In this document: positions 34,701 through 42,791 of the stretch, in pieces | How the letters are laid out: each line of letters opens with the position of its first letter | Numbering within the stretch: position 1 is the stretch's first letter | From: Anoplopoma fimbria | Taxonomy: Eukaryota; Chordata; Actinopteri; Perciformes; Anoplopomatidae | Assembly (NCBI RefSeq): GCF_027596085.1 | Contig: NC_072456.1 | Span: forward strand, 18,737,218 to 18,801,217 | Length of the DNA stretch: 64,000 nt | Reading direction: 5' to 3' | Program-made: the position numbers and the translations under genes | Notes under the pieces: generated by a model | What the model was told of the DNA's origin: nothing | Databases searched by the model: none | Seen by the model: the letters and a program-made list of their open reading frames with translations, nothing else

Positions 34701-36571
34701 GTAGCAACAATTTCCTCTCATTATTATTTTAGTTGTTAAACCTGAAAGCAAGACCTCCACATAGCTATTATAAAACGTTGCTTTTCATAATAATAATTTC
34801 CCATATACAGATTTACTATATCCCGAATTGTCCATCACAGACACTGGTGTGTTTTTTGTTGTTGTGTGTAGCTCACACTCTACGCCTCTGTTGTAATGCA
34901 GTTTGTGTCTCCTGTTGCGTCAGCAGGTGCAGGACGAGCAGCTCTCAGCGGTGGTCGACTGGCTCACAGCGCAGCCCCGAGCCGCTCAGCTGGTGGACAA
35001 AGACAGCAGCGTGGTGTCCACTCTGGAGTATCACCTCGGACACTACCTCAAGGACGTCAAGAGACACTACGTCAAAGCTGACAAAAGGTAGGAGAAAAGG
35101 GGGATGGAGGCTGATGGGAATGATCAATATTCAGTTTATACTTTAAGTATAAGCAAACAGATGAAATAGTTGTTAAATAGCTGAGATATTCACATCCCAC
35201 CTATTTGAATGCAGTGCCTGTTTTGCTTCTTATAAGCCTATCTTCACATCTGGTGTAACACTGTCTTTAAAAGATCAAAATATTCTAATATTTTATGATA
35301 GATCAAACAGATCTCTATTAAACTTCAATGTGCTTGTGACTGTTTGTATTCAGTGCAACTCTCTTGAGTTTATGCAGGAAACTGGACTGCTTATACTAAA
35401 AAAAAAAAAAAAAAAAAAAAAAAATGAGACAAAGGTGTCAGCCTGCTTTCTGTCATCATGAATGAAATCATTGGCATCAGAGCTTGAATGCTCAGAATAT
35501 ATCGTCACATACTTTCACAGTTTTAAGTCTTTCCTGTGTCTTCCATCTATTGACCCTTCTCTCCGTTTTGTCCTCAGAGATCCAGAGTTTGTATTCTACG
35601 ACCAGCTGAAGCAGACTATGAATGCCTACAGGTACGCTGTAATGAGCTGCTCTCCTTCTCTCAGGCTCTTTGGTGCAGTTCATGCTCATTTACTGGAGCT
35701 TTTGTAAAAGCTGTCCAGCTCCCAGCTGTCTGTGACGCTGTAAAGCTATTTCCTCTGCATTAAATCAGTCCTCAGTTAACTAGATTTGGGGAAACATTAA
35801 AATAAGCCATCACATTATGTCGGAGATGATTTTTGTCTGTTTTTCTTTTAATAACCTCTCTGTATTTTACTCTCTCTCTCTCTCTCTCTCTCTCTCAGAG
35901 TGAAACCTGCTATTTTTGACCTGCTGCTGGCCGTCTGCATTGCAGCCTACTTAGGGATGATGTATCTTGCTATCCAGGTAAGTCACTGTGTTCATGCAGT
36001 AGACTGTAGCCTTCTTTTAGACTATAACAGATATTTTAGTCTAACAATATATCAGCTCATCGTTTAGCTTTTTGGTCTGTATATTTGCTCTCACTGCTCT
36101 CATAACGTCGCTTTCGTCCACAGCAGGCAGAACGTTTCAGCAAATACGCTCTAAACAACCACTGTACAAGAAACACTCCGAAACAAACAATAGAAGGACA
36201 AAGTTAGCGACTAGCTGGTGAACACAGCGGAGCATTTAGTAGCTAAAGAGTCATAGATTTCCCTCAGGAGTTGGTGGAAATCAAAAAAGACCTAAAAGGA
36301 GAGTAAATATTTAACTGACAGCCAGCCAGAAAGACAACTTCAAATAAATGATGATGCTCCCCAGAAAAAAACATTACTTTTACTGATGGATGAAGCGACG
36401 TTGTTAGTTTCCCATGTCTGCTAAAGGTCTGTGAGTGTGCAGATGTTTTGTGGGTCTTCTTGTCTAGAAACATGAACTGATCTCTTGTCTTCTGCTCCTT
36501 TTCTCCAGAACTTCGGAATCCTCTACAGTGTTGTACGTAGAATCACCCAACCCAAGACGAAGACCCATTAA
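27954..36571 (+). CDS. ncln: ncln, nicalin; complete, 15 coding exons
   Basis: The coding sequence joins 15 exons (27954-28128, 28945-29135, 29982-30126, 30324-30418, 31498-31578, 31801-31904, 32492-32580, 33098-33237, 33686-33864, 34439-34526, 34626-34664, 34924-35087, 35578-35631, 35899-35977, 36509-36571). All introns are GT-AG, the frame stays open, and the product is 561 residues against 563 in human nicalin, with near-collinear similarity. Seen: an N-terminal signal peptide/anchor (hydrophobic about 17-36, likely cleavage near residue 40), a peptidase-M28-like luminal domain with HYDSFG at 221-226 and GADSNGSG, sequons NGS at 238 and NLT at 425, and a C-terminal membrane segment about 520-541 with a short basic tail. 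Known for the family: nicalin is an M28-like protein regarded as catalytically inactive; with NOMO and TMEM147 it forms the ER BOS complex of the multipass translocon, and it antagonised Nodal signalling in zebrafish. The start has A at -3. Confidence 0.96.
28663..28889. mobile_element. Tc1/mariner-type MITE in ncln intron 1
   Basis: A 227-bp element is bounded by terminal inverted repeats of 39 bp (28663-28701 and 28851-28889) that differ at one position. Their outer ends read CAGTAGCAGTCAAAAG and, reversed, CAGTACCAGTCAAAAG. It is flanked on both sides by TA (28661-28662 and 28890-28891), the target duplication of Tc1/mariner elements. The AT-rich centre has no open frame, so it is non-autonomous. 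Confidence 0.92.
28945..29135 (+). CDS. ncln: ncln exon 2
   Basis: The acceptor is CCCTCAG|GT and the donor CAG|GTGAGA. It encodes TRNAILNTEART through MPQDIVQ, closely matching human nicalin. It ends in phase 0. Confidence 0.96.
29982..30126 (+). CDS. ncln: ncln exon 3, with a NAGNAG acceptor
   Basis: It encodes QFMELEPEML through SLSAAE. The acceptor reads TAGCAG: use of the first AG (exon from 29982) keeps the glutamine and gives the same length as human nicalin, while the second AG (exon from 29985) would drop it. The donor is AAG|GTAGAG, phase 1. Confidence 0.93.
30324..30418 (+). CDS. ncln: ncln exon 4
   Basis: The acceptor is TTTCTGTAG|TG. It encodes VLLHTATANGFQMVTSGAQ onward to AITSLE. 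The donor is GAG|GTGAGA and the exon ends in phase 0. Confidence 0.95.
31498..31578 (+). CDS. ncln: ncln exon 5
   Basis: It runs from the acceptor CACCAG|GG to the donor CCA|GTACGG. It encodes GRLAGVGGEDLPTIVVVAH followed by YDSFGVAP, the M28-like core strand with the HYD motif. Exactly 27 codons. Confidence 0.95.
31691..31768. repeat. (CT)39 microsatellite in ncln intron 5
   Basis: A pure CT array of 78 bp ends 20 bp upstream of the first exon 6 acceptor, so it is contiguous with the polypyrimidine tract. Confidence 0.98.
31801..31904 (+). CDS. ncln: ncln exon 6, with a duplicated acceptor
   Basis: It encodes WLSYGADSNGSG through KRTHAG. The upstream intron ends in a (CT)39 tract and then a direct 12-bp duplication (31782-31793 and 31794-31805) that contains the acceptor twice. 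The second AG gives the family length. The first (exon from 31789) would insert W-L-F-Q in frame. The donor is CCGG|GTGAGT. Confidence 0.93.
32492..32580 (+). CDS. ncln: ncln exon 7
   Basis: The acceptor is TGTTCAG|GT and the donor ACAG|GTATGC. It encodes YNLLFFVSGGGKFNYQGTK and RWLEDNLDHT, near-identical to human. Confidence 0.95.
33020..33083. repeat. (ATATT)n pentanucleotide array in ncln intron 7
   Basis: About 12-13 units of a 5-bp repeat end 14 bp before exon 8. Only CCCTTTCTCGACAG remains as the acceptor region. Confidence 0.96.
33098..33237 (+). CDS. ncln: ncln exon 8
   Basis: The acceptor is CTCGACAG|AC, directly preceded by an ATATT pentanucleotide array. It encodes SSLLQDNVAFVLCLDTLGNG and then HLHVSKPPKEG. 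The donor is CTG|GTAAGA and the exon ends in phase 0. Confidence 0.95.
33686..33864 (+). CDS. ncln: ncln exon 9
   Basis: The acceptor is CCTCCCAG|GT. It encodes VAASQYPEVKFSMVHKKINL through RRLPAFTLSHLPSH to SIMDV. The donor is GCG|GTCAGT, a weaker donor than the others. Phase 2. Confidence 0.94.
34439..34526 (+). CDS. ncln: ncln exon 10
   Basis: The acceptor is CCTTACAG|GC and the donor AAG|GTAAAC. It encodes PHVDVQKLSRNTKLVAEAL and ARVIYNLTEK, including the conserved NLT sequon at residue 425. Confidence 0.95.
34626..34664 (+). CDS. ncln: ncln exon 11 (13 codons)
   Basis: This small exon (39 nt) encodes GAPGDLQIFSEQM. It has acceptor TTCACAG|GG, donor ATG|GTGAGT, and phase 0 at both ends, so skipping it would keep the frame. 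Confidence 0.93.
34924..35087 (+). CDS. ncln: ncln exon 12, with a NAGNAG acceptor
   Basis: It encodes QVQDEQLSAVVDWL through HYVKADK. The acceptor reads CAGCAG: the first AG matches the human length (M-Q-V-Q), and the second (exon from 34927) removes one glutamine. The donor is AAAAG|GTAGGA. Confidence 0.93.
35398..35424. repeat. Poly(A) run of 27 in ncln intron 12
   Basis: A homopolymer of A, followed by TGAGAC. It may be a remnant retroposon tail, but no body was recognised before it. Confidence 0.9.
35578..35631 (+). CDS. ncln: ncln exon 13 (54 nt)
   Basis: It encodes DPEFVFYDQLKQTMNAY, among the most conserved parts of nicalin. The acceptor is GTCCTCAG|AG and the donor ACAG|GTACGC. Confidence 0.95.
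35871..35896. repeat. (TC)13 tract at the ncln exon 14 acceptor
   Basis: A pure dinucleotide tract immediately followed by AG and the exon, so the microsatellite itself serves as the polypyrimidine tract. Confidence 0.96.
35899..35977 (+). CDS. ncln: ncln exon 14 (transmembrane segment)
   Basis: It encodes VKPAIFDLLLAVCIAAYLG and MMYLAIQ, the C-terminal membrane helix. The polypyrimidine tract of its acceptor is a (CT)13 microsatellite (35871-35896). The donor is CAG|GTAAGT. Confidence 0.95.
36050..36440. repeat. Dispersed repeat in ncln intron 14, copy 2
   Basis: Contains CTCACTGCTCTCATAACGTC, CAGAACGTTTCAGCAAATAC, GACCTAAAAGGAGAGTAAAT and CTTCAAATAAATGATGATGC. It occupies most of the last ncln intron and shares word order with 21150-21440. 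Confidence 0.45.
36509..36571 (+). CDS. ncln: ncln exon 15 with stop
   Basis: The acceptor is TTTCTCCAG|AA. It encodes NFGILYSVVRRITQPKTKTH and then TAA. The C-terminal tail is short and basic, as in other nicalins. Confidence 0.94.
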   Translation, partial: NFGILYSVVRRITQPKTKTH

Positions 36572-37106
36572 AGTGCATGACACCATTTTTTTTTCTCCCT
36601 CCCCCAAAATCCAACCCTTTTTCCACAAATCAAGGAACTTTAACCAGTAAGAACGCAGCAGCTGGTCCGGGCTGCTGGTCTCATGATGGTTTTCAAACCA
36701 GCAGAATCTCTTCCATGTCTTTCATCCTGATCCACAGACTATGATGTCAGATCCTGTCCTGCTGCCAACTTAATCCATTTGGTCTCACTGGCCGGAATAA
36801 TCAGGAATCATTTTTCACTCTCCCTGTCTTCATGAACACAGATGTCTCGTCATTCATTTATGGTCATCCCTCGCGTCGGACATATTTCATTATTTCACTC
36901 TTGTGAGGGATGTAAAGCATTTGTCCACACCTCTTGAGATCCAGATGAGATTAAGTGTCCTCATTCCTCCTCTGGTTTACTGTACGAGTGACCGCTCTGC
37001 CAAACTGACGTCATGTGTTGTCTCAGGCAGCTACAGGGAGAAACTGGCCACGCAGAGTTTAGCCCAGAATTTCTTTTGTCAGGAGATGTGTTCACCCAAC
37101 CTGGTT

Positions 37107-37730
37107 GTTAAAGGAAAAGTTCGCATTTTTCAATCTGCTTGAATACAATACTCACATTTCCATAAAGAAGTTTAAAGACGTATTTGTAATTGTTCTTTCT
37201 CACCGTAATGACGCACTCCTAAATCCACATTCCTCGTTCCGTGCAAAAACACCTTCTAATGTGCAGTTGACATTTAAAATGTTTAAGGTACAAAATCCAC
37301 CATCAGTGAAACACAGTGAGTTTCATACTAAAAAGACAGTTAACATTAGATGATACCGACTTGACCTCATTTTAACTTCAGATGCATTTTTGCACAGAAA
37401 GGACTGTGGATTTTGTATCCATCTTTAAGGGCTCCTGCTCAGCATTCCTATGAATCGATCGATTTCTTTGACTAAAAAATTCAATTTCAAGATGTCTTCA
37501 AATTGTATTTCCTGTCAGGCTTACTGAAAAAAATGACAATATAAAACCTAGAAATGCAACAAATTACATTAAAATGTCGACATTTGTGCTTGATAAATAA
37601 CTTAAAGAAGCGATTATCAAAATATTTGGCGACTGATTTCCTGTCAATTGACTGAATATTTCATATTTAAGCATATGAGTATTACATTGAGACAGACTTG
37701 AAAAAAAAATCTGAACTTTTCCTTCTAAAC
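37107..37730. mobile_element. MITE-like inverted-repeat element in the ncln 3' region
   Basis: The left end (37107-37160) contains AAGGAAAAGTTC, TTTTTCAA and ACAATACTCA. The right end, reversed, contains AAGGAAAAGTTC, TTTTTCAAGTCTG and AATACTCA, an imperfect inverted repeat of about 55 bp. No transposase frame is present. The right part of the interior (about 37440-37680) carries a second repeat type (GATTATCAAAATATTTGGCG), so the insertion is composite. Repeats with this AAGGAAAAGTTC end are common in percomorph genomes. Confidence 0.75.
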
Positions 37731-38594
37731 AGGCAGTGAAAATGACTCCACAAATAGCGTTTACGGATAAGACGATTTCTCAAAAACAATGTGAAGTAGT
37801 GTTTAGATTAACCTGATTCAGTTGCCTTGGTAGTGAATTTATTAAAAGAAACATTCATTTGAATGGGAAATAAATCTTTGCCAAATAATTACTGCATGTA
37901 CTAATCTCCTCCTGTCTCCCTGTTAAATCTCTAACTTATAGAAATTTAAAGCAGATCCCACCTTGAAATTTTCCTTTTTACTTTTTGTGCCACTTTTTTT
38001 CTTGTAGTCGAGGTTTGCTTTCTGTTGCTGTGTGACTTAGTCTTTTTTTTTTTTTTTTAATCCTGAATTGATTAAAAATAACAAAGATCATGCTGGTGAT
38101 GTTGAAACTGTTGTTAAAAACTCATGTTGAAGAAAGGTCACATGCTACGAACATGGGTGTCTAATCAGAGCACGTGTGTTAAGAGTGTAAGAGTACGACA
38201 CCAACACATCGTGGCGAGATAAAACTCCCCCTTTACACCTTTTTATCAGTGGAAAACATGTTTTGCTGAATTTGACCTTTTGCTGACTGCAGCAATAATT
38301 TGATTTGACTTAATCAGACATTGTTAAAGCCGTGTCAATATTTTTGGTCAAGTCAGCACTGCAGTATTTGTAAACTGGATGTCTTAAAAGGGGCAATGAC
38401 ACAAAGGGTGTTGGATTACATTTGGGAACAATATCTTCAACACACCTAGATTATTAATTTCATGAGATGTTTGTGTGTAAAATGAATGCTGCAATGTTTC
38501 CTTGACCTTTTCTCTGCCCTGGTCTTGCCTTGTTGTGGGTGAATGCTGTGGTTTTGCCTTTGTTATTTTCCATGTTTTACTGCATTACCTGTTA

Positions 38595-38615
38595 CCCCCC
38601 CCCCCCCCCCCCCCC
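38595..38615. repeat. Poly(C) run of 21
   Basis: A C homopolymer inside the probable ncln 3' UTR. Long C runs are rare and are prone to sequencing length error. Confidence 0.9.
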
Positions 38616-38829
38616 TTATTTTTATTATTACCAACATGAGGGAGATACTGTGTGGTACATATGAATTTATAATTTATTGAAGCAGTTAGTTTTCATTTGT
38701 GCACTGAACCGAACCCTCCACTGGTCCGAACTCTGTTTCGCCTCATCCACAACACTTGATCTTCGCAATGAAAATGACATCAGTTGTGATTTACAAAATA
38801 AATAAAAATGAAAAGAAATCACAAGGAAC

Positions 38830-41800
38830 TCTTGTTTACTGACATGTTTTATTTTATGGGAAAAAATGAAACGATAACATTGGCTGAATAGTATTAAAAT
38901 TGCATTACAAAAGAGCAAATATGTCTTTATTAAGTGGTCAGATTTAGAAAGTGCTCTAATTCAGTTTTAAAACAACAAAGGGTCAATTTGTATTGATTAC
39001 AGTCAATAGTCCAGAAAACGTGTCATTAAAATCCACTTTAAATGAACATAGTTTTAGTTACATTTATTTCTCCCCAGAAAAATTCATAGAAATTCCCAAA
39101 TTCTCATTTCCCTTTTTTTCTAATTATGATCTACTAATGAACAATAATAATAATAATAATACTAATAAATTACAGTGCAATTTAGAAGAAATACCTGCAG
39201 GGCTTTTTCTGCCCGTCATTCCCTACTAGCGCTCCACTCTGCTCTTCACCAGCTCCCACAAACACTCGCCTCATAATTTGGATGGACACTTTGGCACAAT
39301 CAAAGCACTCATGAAAATACTTTGTGTCATAATAGAGGCGAAGCCTGTGAGGCCAGTTCAGGTGGACAACTTTCACGTCATATTCAGAACAAAAACATCC
39401 AACACTCAGCCTCTACTGCTCGCTTTGCAAACACTTCTCATTTTATTCCCCCCGTTTCCATTCATTAAGATCAGGGAGTGACGAGGTCAGAGACTTGGAT
39501 CCGAATGTTATCTGCTGCAAATTCTTGCTCTGTTTATAAACACGGCTTCTTTTATCATCACTCCCTAAATTTATCTTTTTTGACGGAAATGGTTTGGGAG
39601 TGATGAGATCAGCCCAGAGCCTAGAAAGCAAACATATCGTGCTTTTCTCCTCACTGCAACACAAAGGCACTGCTGCCTTTTGCAAACTGATCAGTAAAGC
39701 TGCAGGACGGACGGGAAAAACACTGCTTCATCGTTTCATCGTCACTCCCTGATCTCCTCTGAGCTGACAGTGAGTTGATTCAAAAGGAGAGTGAGGAGGT
39801 CATCAGAGACTAGACATCAAATATCAAGTCTGTGCATTAACAAACTTGAGTTGTCCGACTGAACTGAGCTTCACGTGCGACGTGTTTTCAACATTTCGGA
39901 CGTTTAAATAAGAATCAGCCAAATATACACAGAGAGAAAAATCAATTGACAATTTTAAAATGTTTTTTTTTCCCCCTTCAATTTCAGAGTTTCAGATAGT
40001 TTGGTCACGGGTTGCAGTTAGGGGTGGGCGACATGTTTACAATTTATTTCACACCATACTGACATATAACATGAATTTACCTATATCTAATCCACACCTG
40101 GTAGTTGTTGCAGCTGTATTTTGGGTAATCCATCAAAGTAAAAACCTAAAAAAAGACAAAGTACTTTAGATGCAAAATTATAAAATCCAATATTTCCATA
40201 TAACCGCTATTGAATTTACCGAGTTGACACCACGTTTTTAACAGTACAGCAAATGAATATCGTCTGATGGTGCATGTCGTCATATCGCCGACCCCTCACA
40301 GGTGTAGTTACTCTGTAGGCTGTTTGGGGGGGTGGGGGGTTTGCACAGAGTACCATACCAGACTTGAGGGATGAGTCACATCTAATCCAGATCACAGGTC
40401 TTTGTGGGTTAACTGCAAACTTCTCTCTTGTCATCTGTCACCTAATCACAAAAAATATCAGCAAACTATGACTCATCTAGTCTCACAGTTGAGCAGTCGA
40501 GACCTTGGAGGTCACTTCCTGCCAGAACACCATGCTAGTAAAAACCAGTCAGCCACGGGACTCTGAACATCTGATATATAACACACAGCAACATGTGTTT
40601 GATAAACCATGTTCCTTTACAGTACAGCTGTATACTGACTACAGTAAAATGAGTGTGAGCCTGCATACAGATAATCAGGAAGAGATCTGAGACTAAACCC
40701 CGGTGCTTGTAATGTAGACGAACAAAACAACTCTACCTGGAAAATATCTGATCTGAGCGGACTATATCACCGACTTGTACACAGCAGAAAAAAGAACCAG
40801 AAAATAAATGGAATACCAACAGTGCTCTCAGAGAAAAAAACAGCAGCAAATCAAGAAAAAAAAAAAATACATCAACAATAACCTGAACTACAACAATAAA
40901 AGTAATAGTTTAATATAAAATTAAAAGTTATTCGTGACTCCCCTCATGTGCTGATGTGGGGAGTGTGGAAGACAAACAGAGAAATTAAAACAGCGCGACA
41001 TCTGCGGCCCGCTCCAGCAGCACAAGCATGCTGTTCATCGAAACAAGAGCTTGAATTTGATCGAGAAGGTAGGAAGAATAGAAATATCCCTTATTTTTTT
41101 TACAGGTGCAACAGCTGTTTTCCACTAACACACACACCGTGGGATCCGGGGTAACTTCGCTGTGGTTTAATTTAATGTTTTGGAATTACAGATGACATTA
41201 TAAATGTTCCCATAGGGTGGATCTTTGGGACGAAATAGACTTTAATCTGATCTCTTAATGCGTGTCTGAAATATATCTTAAAATACACACATTTAAATGC
41301 CACAGGACAGTTTATCACACACTGGTTTGTGTGTGTTTGTCAGCCAACGTTGTGTGTGTTCAGTGGTTACTGCTGCTTCAAGGAAAAATCACTTTTAGGA
41401 AGATTTTTAGACATTAATAAAGACATTATGATAACATAGCCAGAGGATTTTTTTCTTAATTGTTTGTAAGACAATTTCATAGCATATTTCCAAAATCATT
41501 CGATGTCATGCATTCCTGAATACCACGTGTGCATACATAATTGTTTTTTTTTTTCCATCATACTGATCTTTATCTTTACACAACTTCTGGGCTATTGTTA
41601 CAATTTCCAATGAACCTTATAGCCTCCACCACCCACGAACTGGTTATAAATGTTAATCATATCCATATTGTTTCAACAAATTAAATGATGAGGATGATAC
41701 TGAAACCCAGTCAATCAATTCTAGCTATTTGCTGTCATTAAACCAGCAACCAGCTTGTATGCCTTCATGTCAGTGCAGCAACAGATGCTTTGCAACATGT

Positions 41801-42748
41801 AGGAAAGAAAAAAAAAAAAAGAAATAAAAGCTTTTTTCCATACAATTAAATATTTCCAATGCCTGTTGATCATCAGTACAAGAGATAACGTGTAAAAATA
41901 AATCAAAACTAAGAGGTGAAATGTTGTGAAGGATTTAAAAGATCCAGCTACATCCATCCTGAAACACCTAACACACACACACATACCTACACACACCAAT
42001 GTGGCTTTTCAATTCATACTAATGGACGCCAGAGCTGTGCGGTCACCACCGCTGATTTGTGCAATGATATGAAAATCAATACATGTGGTGAGACGCTTGT
42101 AATGTCAGACGGGCTCTTATGCGGCCGTGGAAAAATGATACTGAGAACAACGCAATGTTTCCCTTTTGAATATCGTGATTTTTAGCCTTTTTCTCTTCAT
42201 GTCTTGCGTCAGAGAAGATGGACGGAGTTTAAAGGAGACAAAGAATTCATTGTTTCACTGACGGCAAACACAGCTCCCCCCTATAGAATTAGCATATTGC
42301 TTGTTTACCAGGTTGCTAAAGGTTACTGTTGGTCTAAATGTCTAAAGAACCGCTACAGGCCTATAAACGTCTCCTTGTCTGGGCGACGGTGATGATCACG
42401 ACACCCTGAACTTACTGTACGCGACAATCACAGTCCAACTCTCACTCAAACTGCTTTTATACTGAATCTATCAAATGTAAAGTTAGCAACAATAAGACTA
42501 AGAAAAAACATTCACAGTGCTCTAATAAAAACAAAAACAAAAATGACAGCGATGAAATGAAATGTTCTAAAACAAATAAAAAGAGTAAAAACCAACTGCA
42601 GCCCAATTTGCTATTTTCCTCCCTTTTTTTTCTTTTGGTGACACTCTTCTCTTCAGCCAACATTTTTTGAGCGTGAGCCGTCTGAGTAGGGCGTCTTGTC
42701 TTGCTTGTACTTGTTGCCCATTGCCAGGTGGTGGCGACGGAGAGCCTG
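38830..42748 (-). other. cers1 3' UTR and/or spacer
   Basis: No further coding exon was recognised. AATAAA hexamers on the minus strand lie at 40043-40048, 39442-39447, 39063-39068 and 38848-38853, so the 3' end of cers1 is ambiguous. No reading frame with the cysteine pattern of a TGF-beta ligand (expected for a gdf1-like partner) was seen. The stretch is AT-rich with short A/T runs. Confidence 0.45.
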
Positions 42749-42791
42749 TTATAGGTGCTTCTCTTTGGTGACCCCGTTCTGCACGTGCTTC
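42749..42791 (-). CDS. cers1: cers1 exon 7 (last 13 residues and stop)
   Basis: The acceptor is CTTCGTAG|GA. The coding part is only 43 nt and encodes KHVQNGVTKEKHL then TAA, resembling the end of human CERS1 (NGLVKDKRF). The phase-2 join with exon 6 is in frame, which supports it although the exon is tiny. Confidence 0.85.

Larger units (their letters stand above)
36572..38820 (+). other. ncln: Probable ncln 3' UTR
   Basis: After the stop there is no further coding signal. AATAAA hexamers occur at 37869-37874 and, overlapping, at 38797-38802 and 38801-38806. The distal pair faces an AATAAA on the opposite strand at 38848-38853, so the two genes may end within tens of bases of each other. 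The interval also holds a MITE-like element (37107-37730) and a run of 21 C (38595-38615). Which polyadenylation site is used is not visible. Confidence 0.5.
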
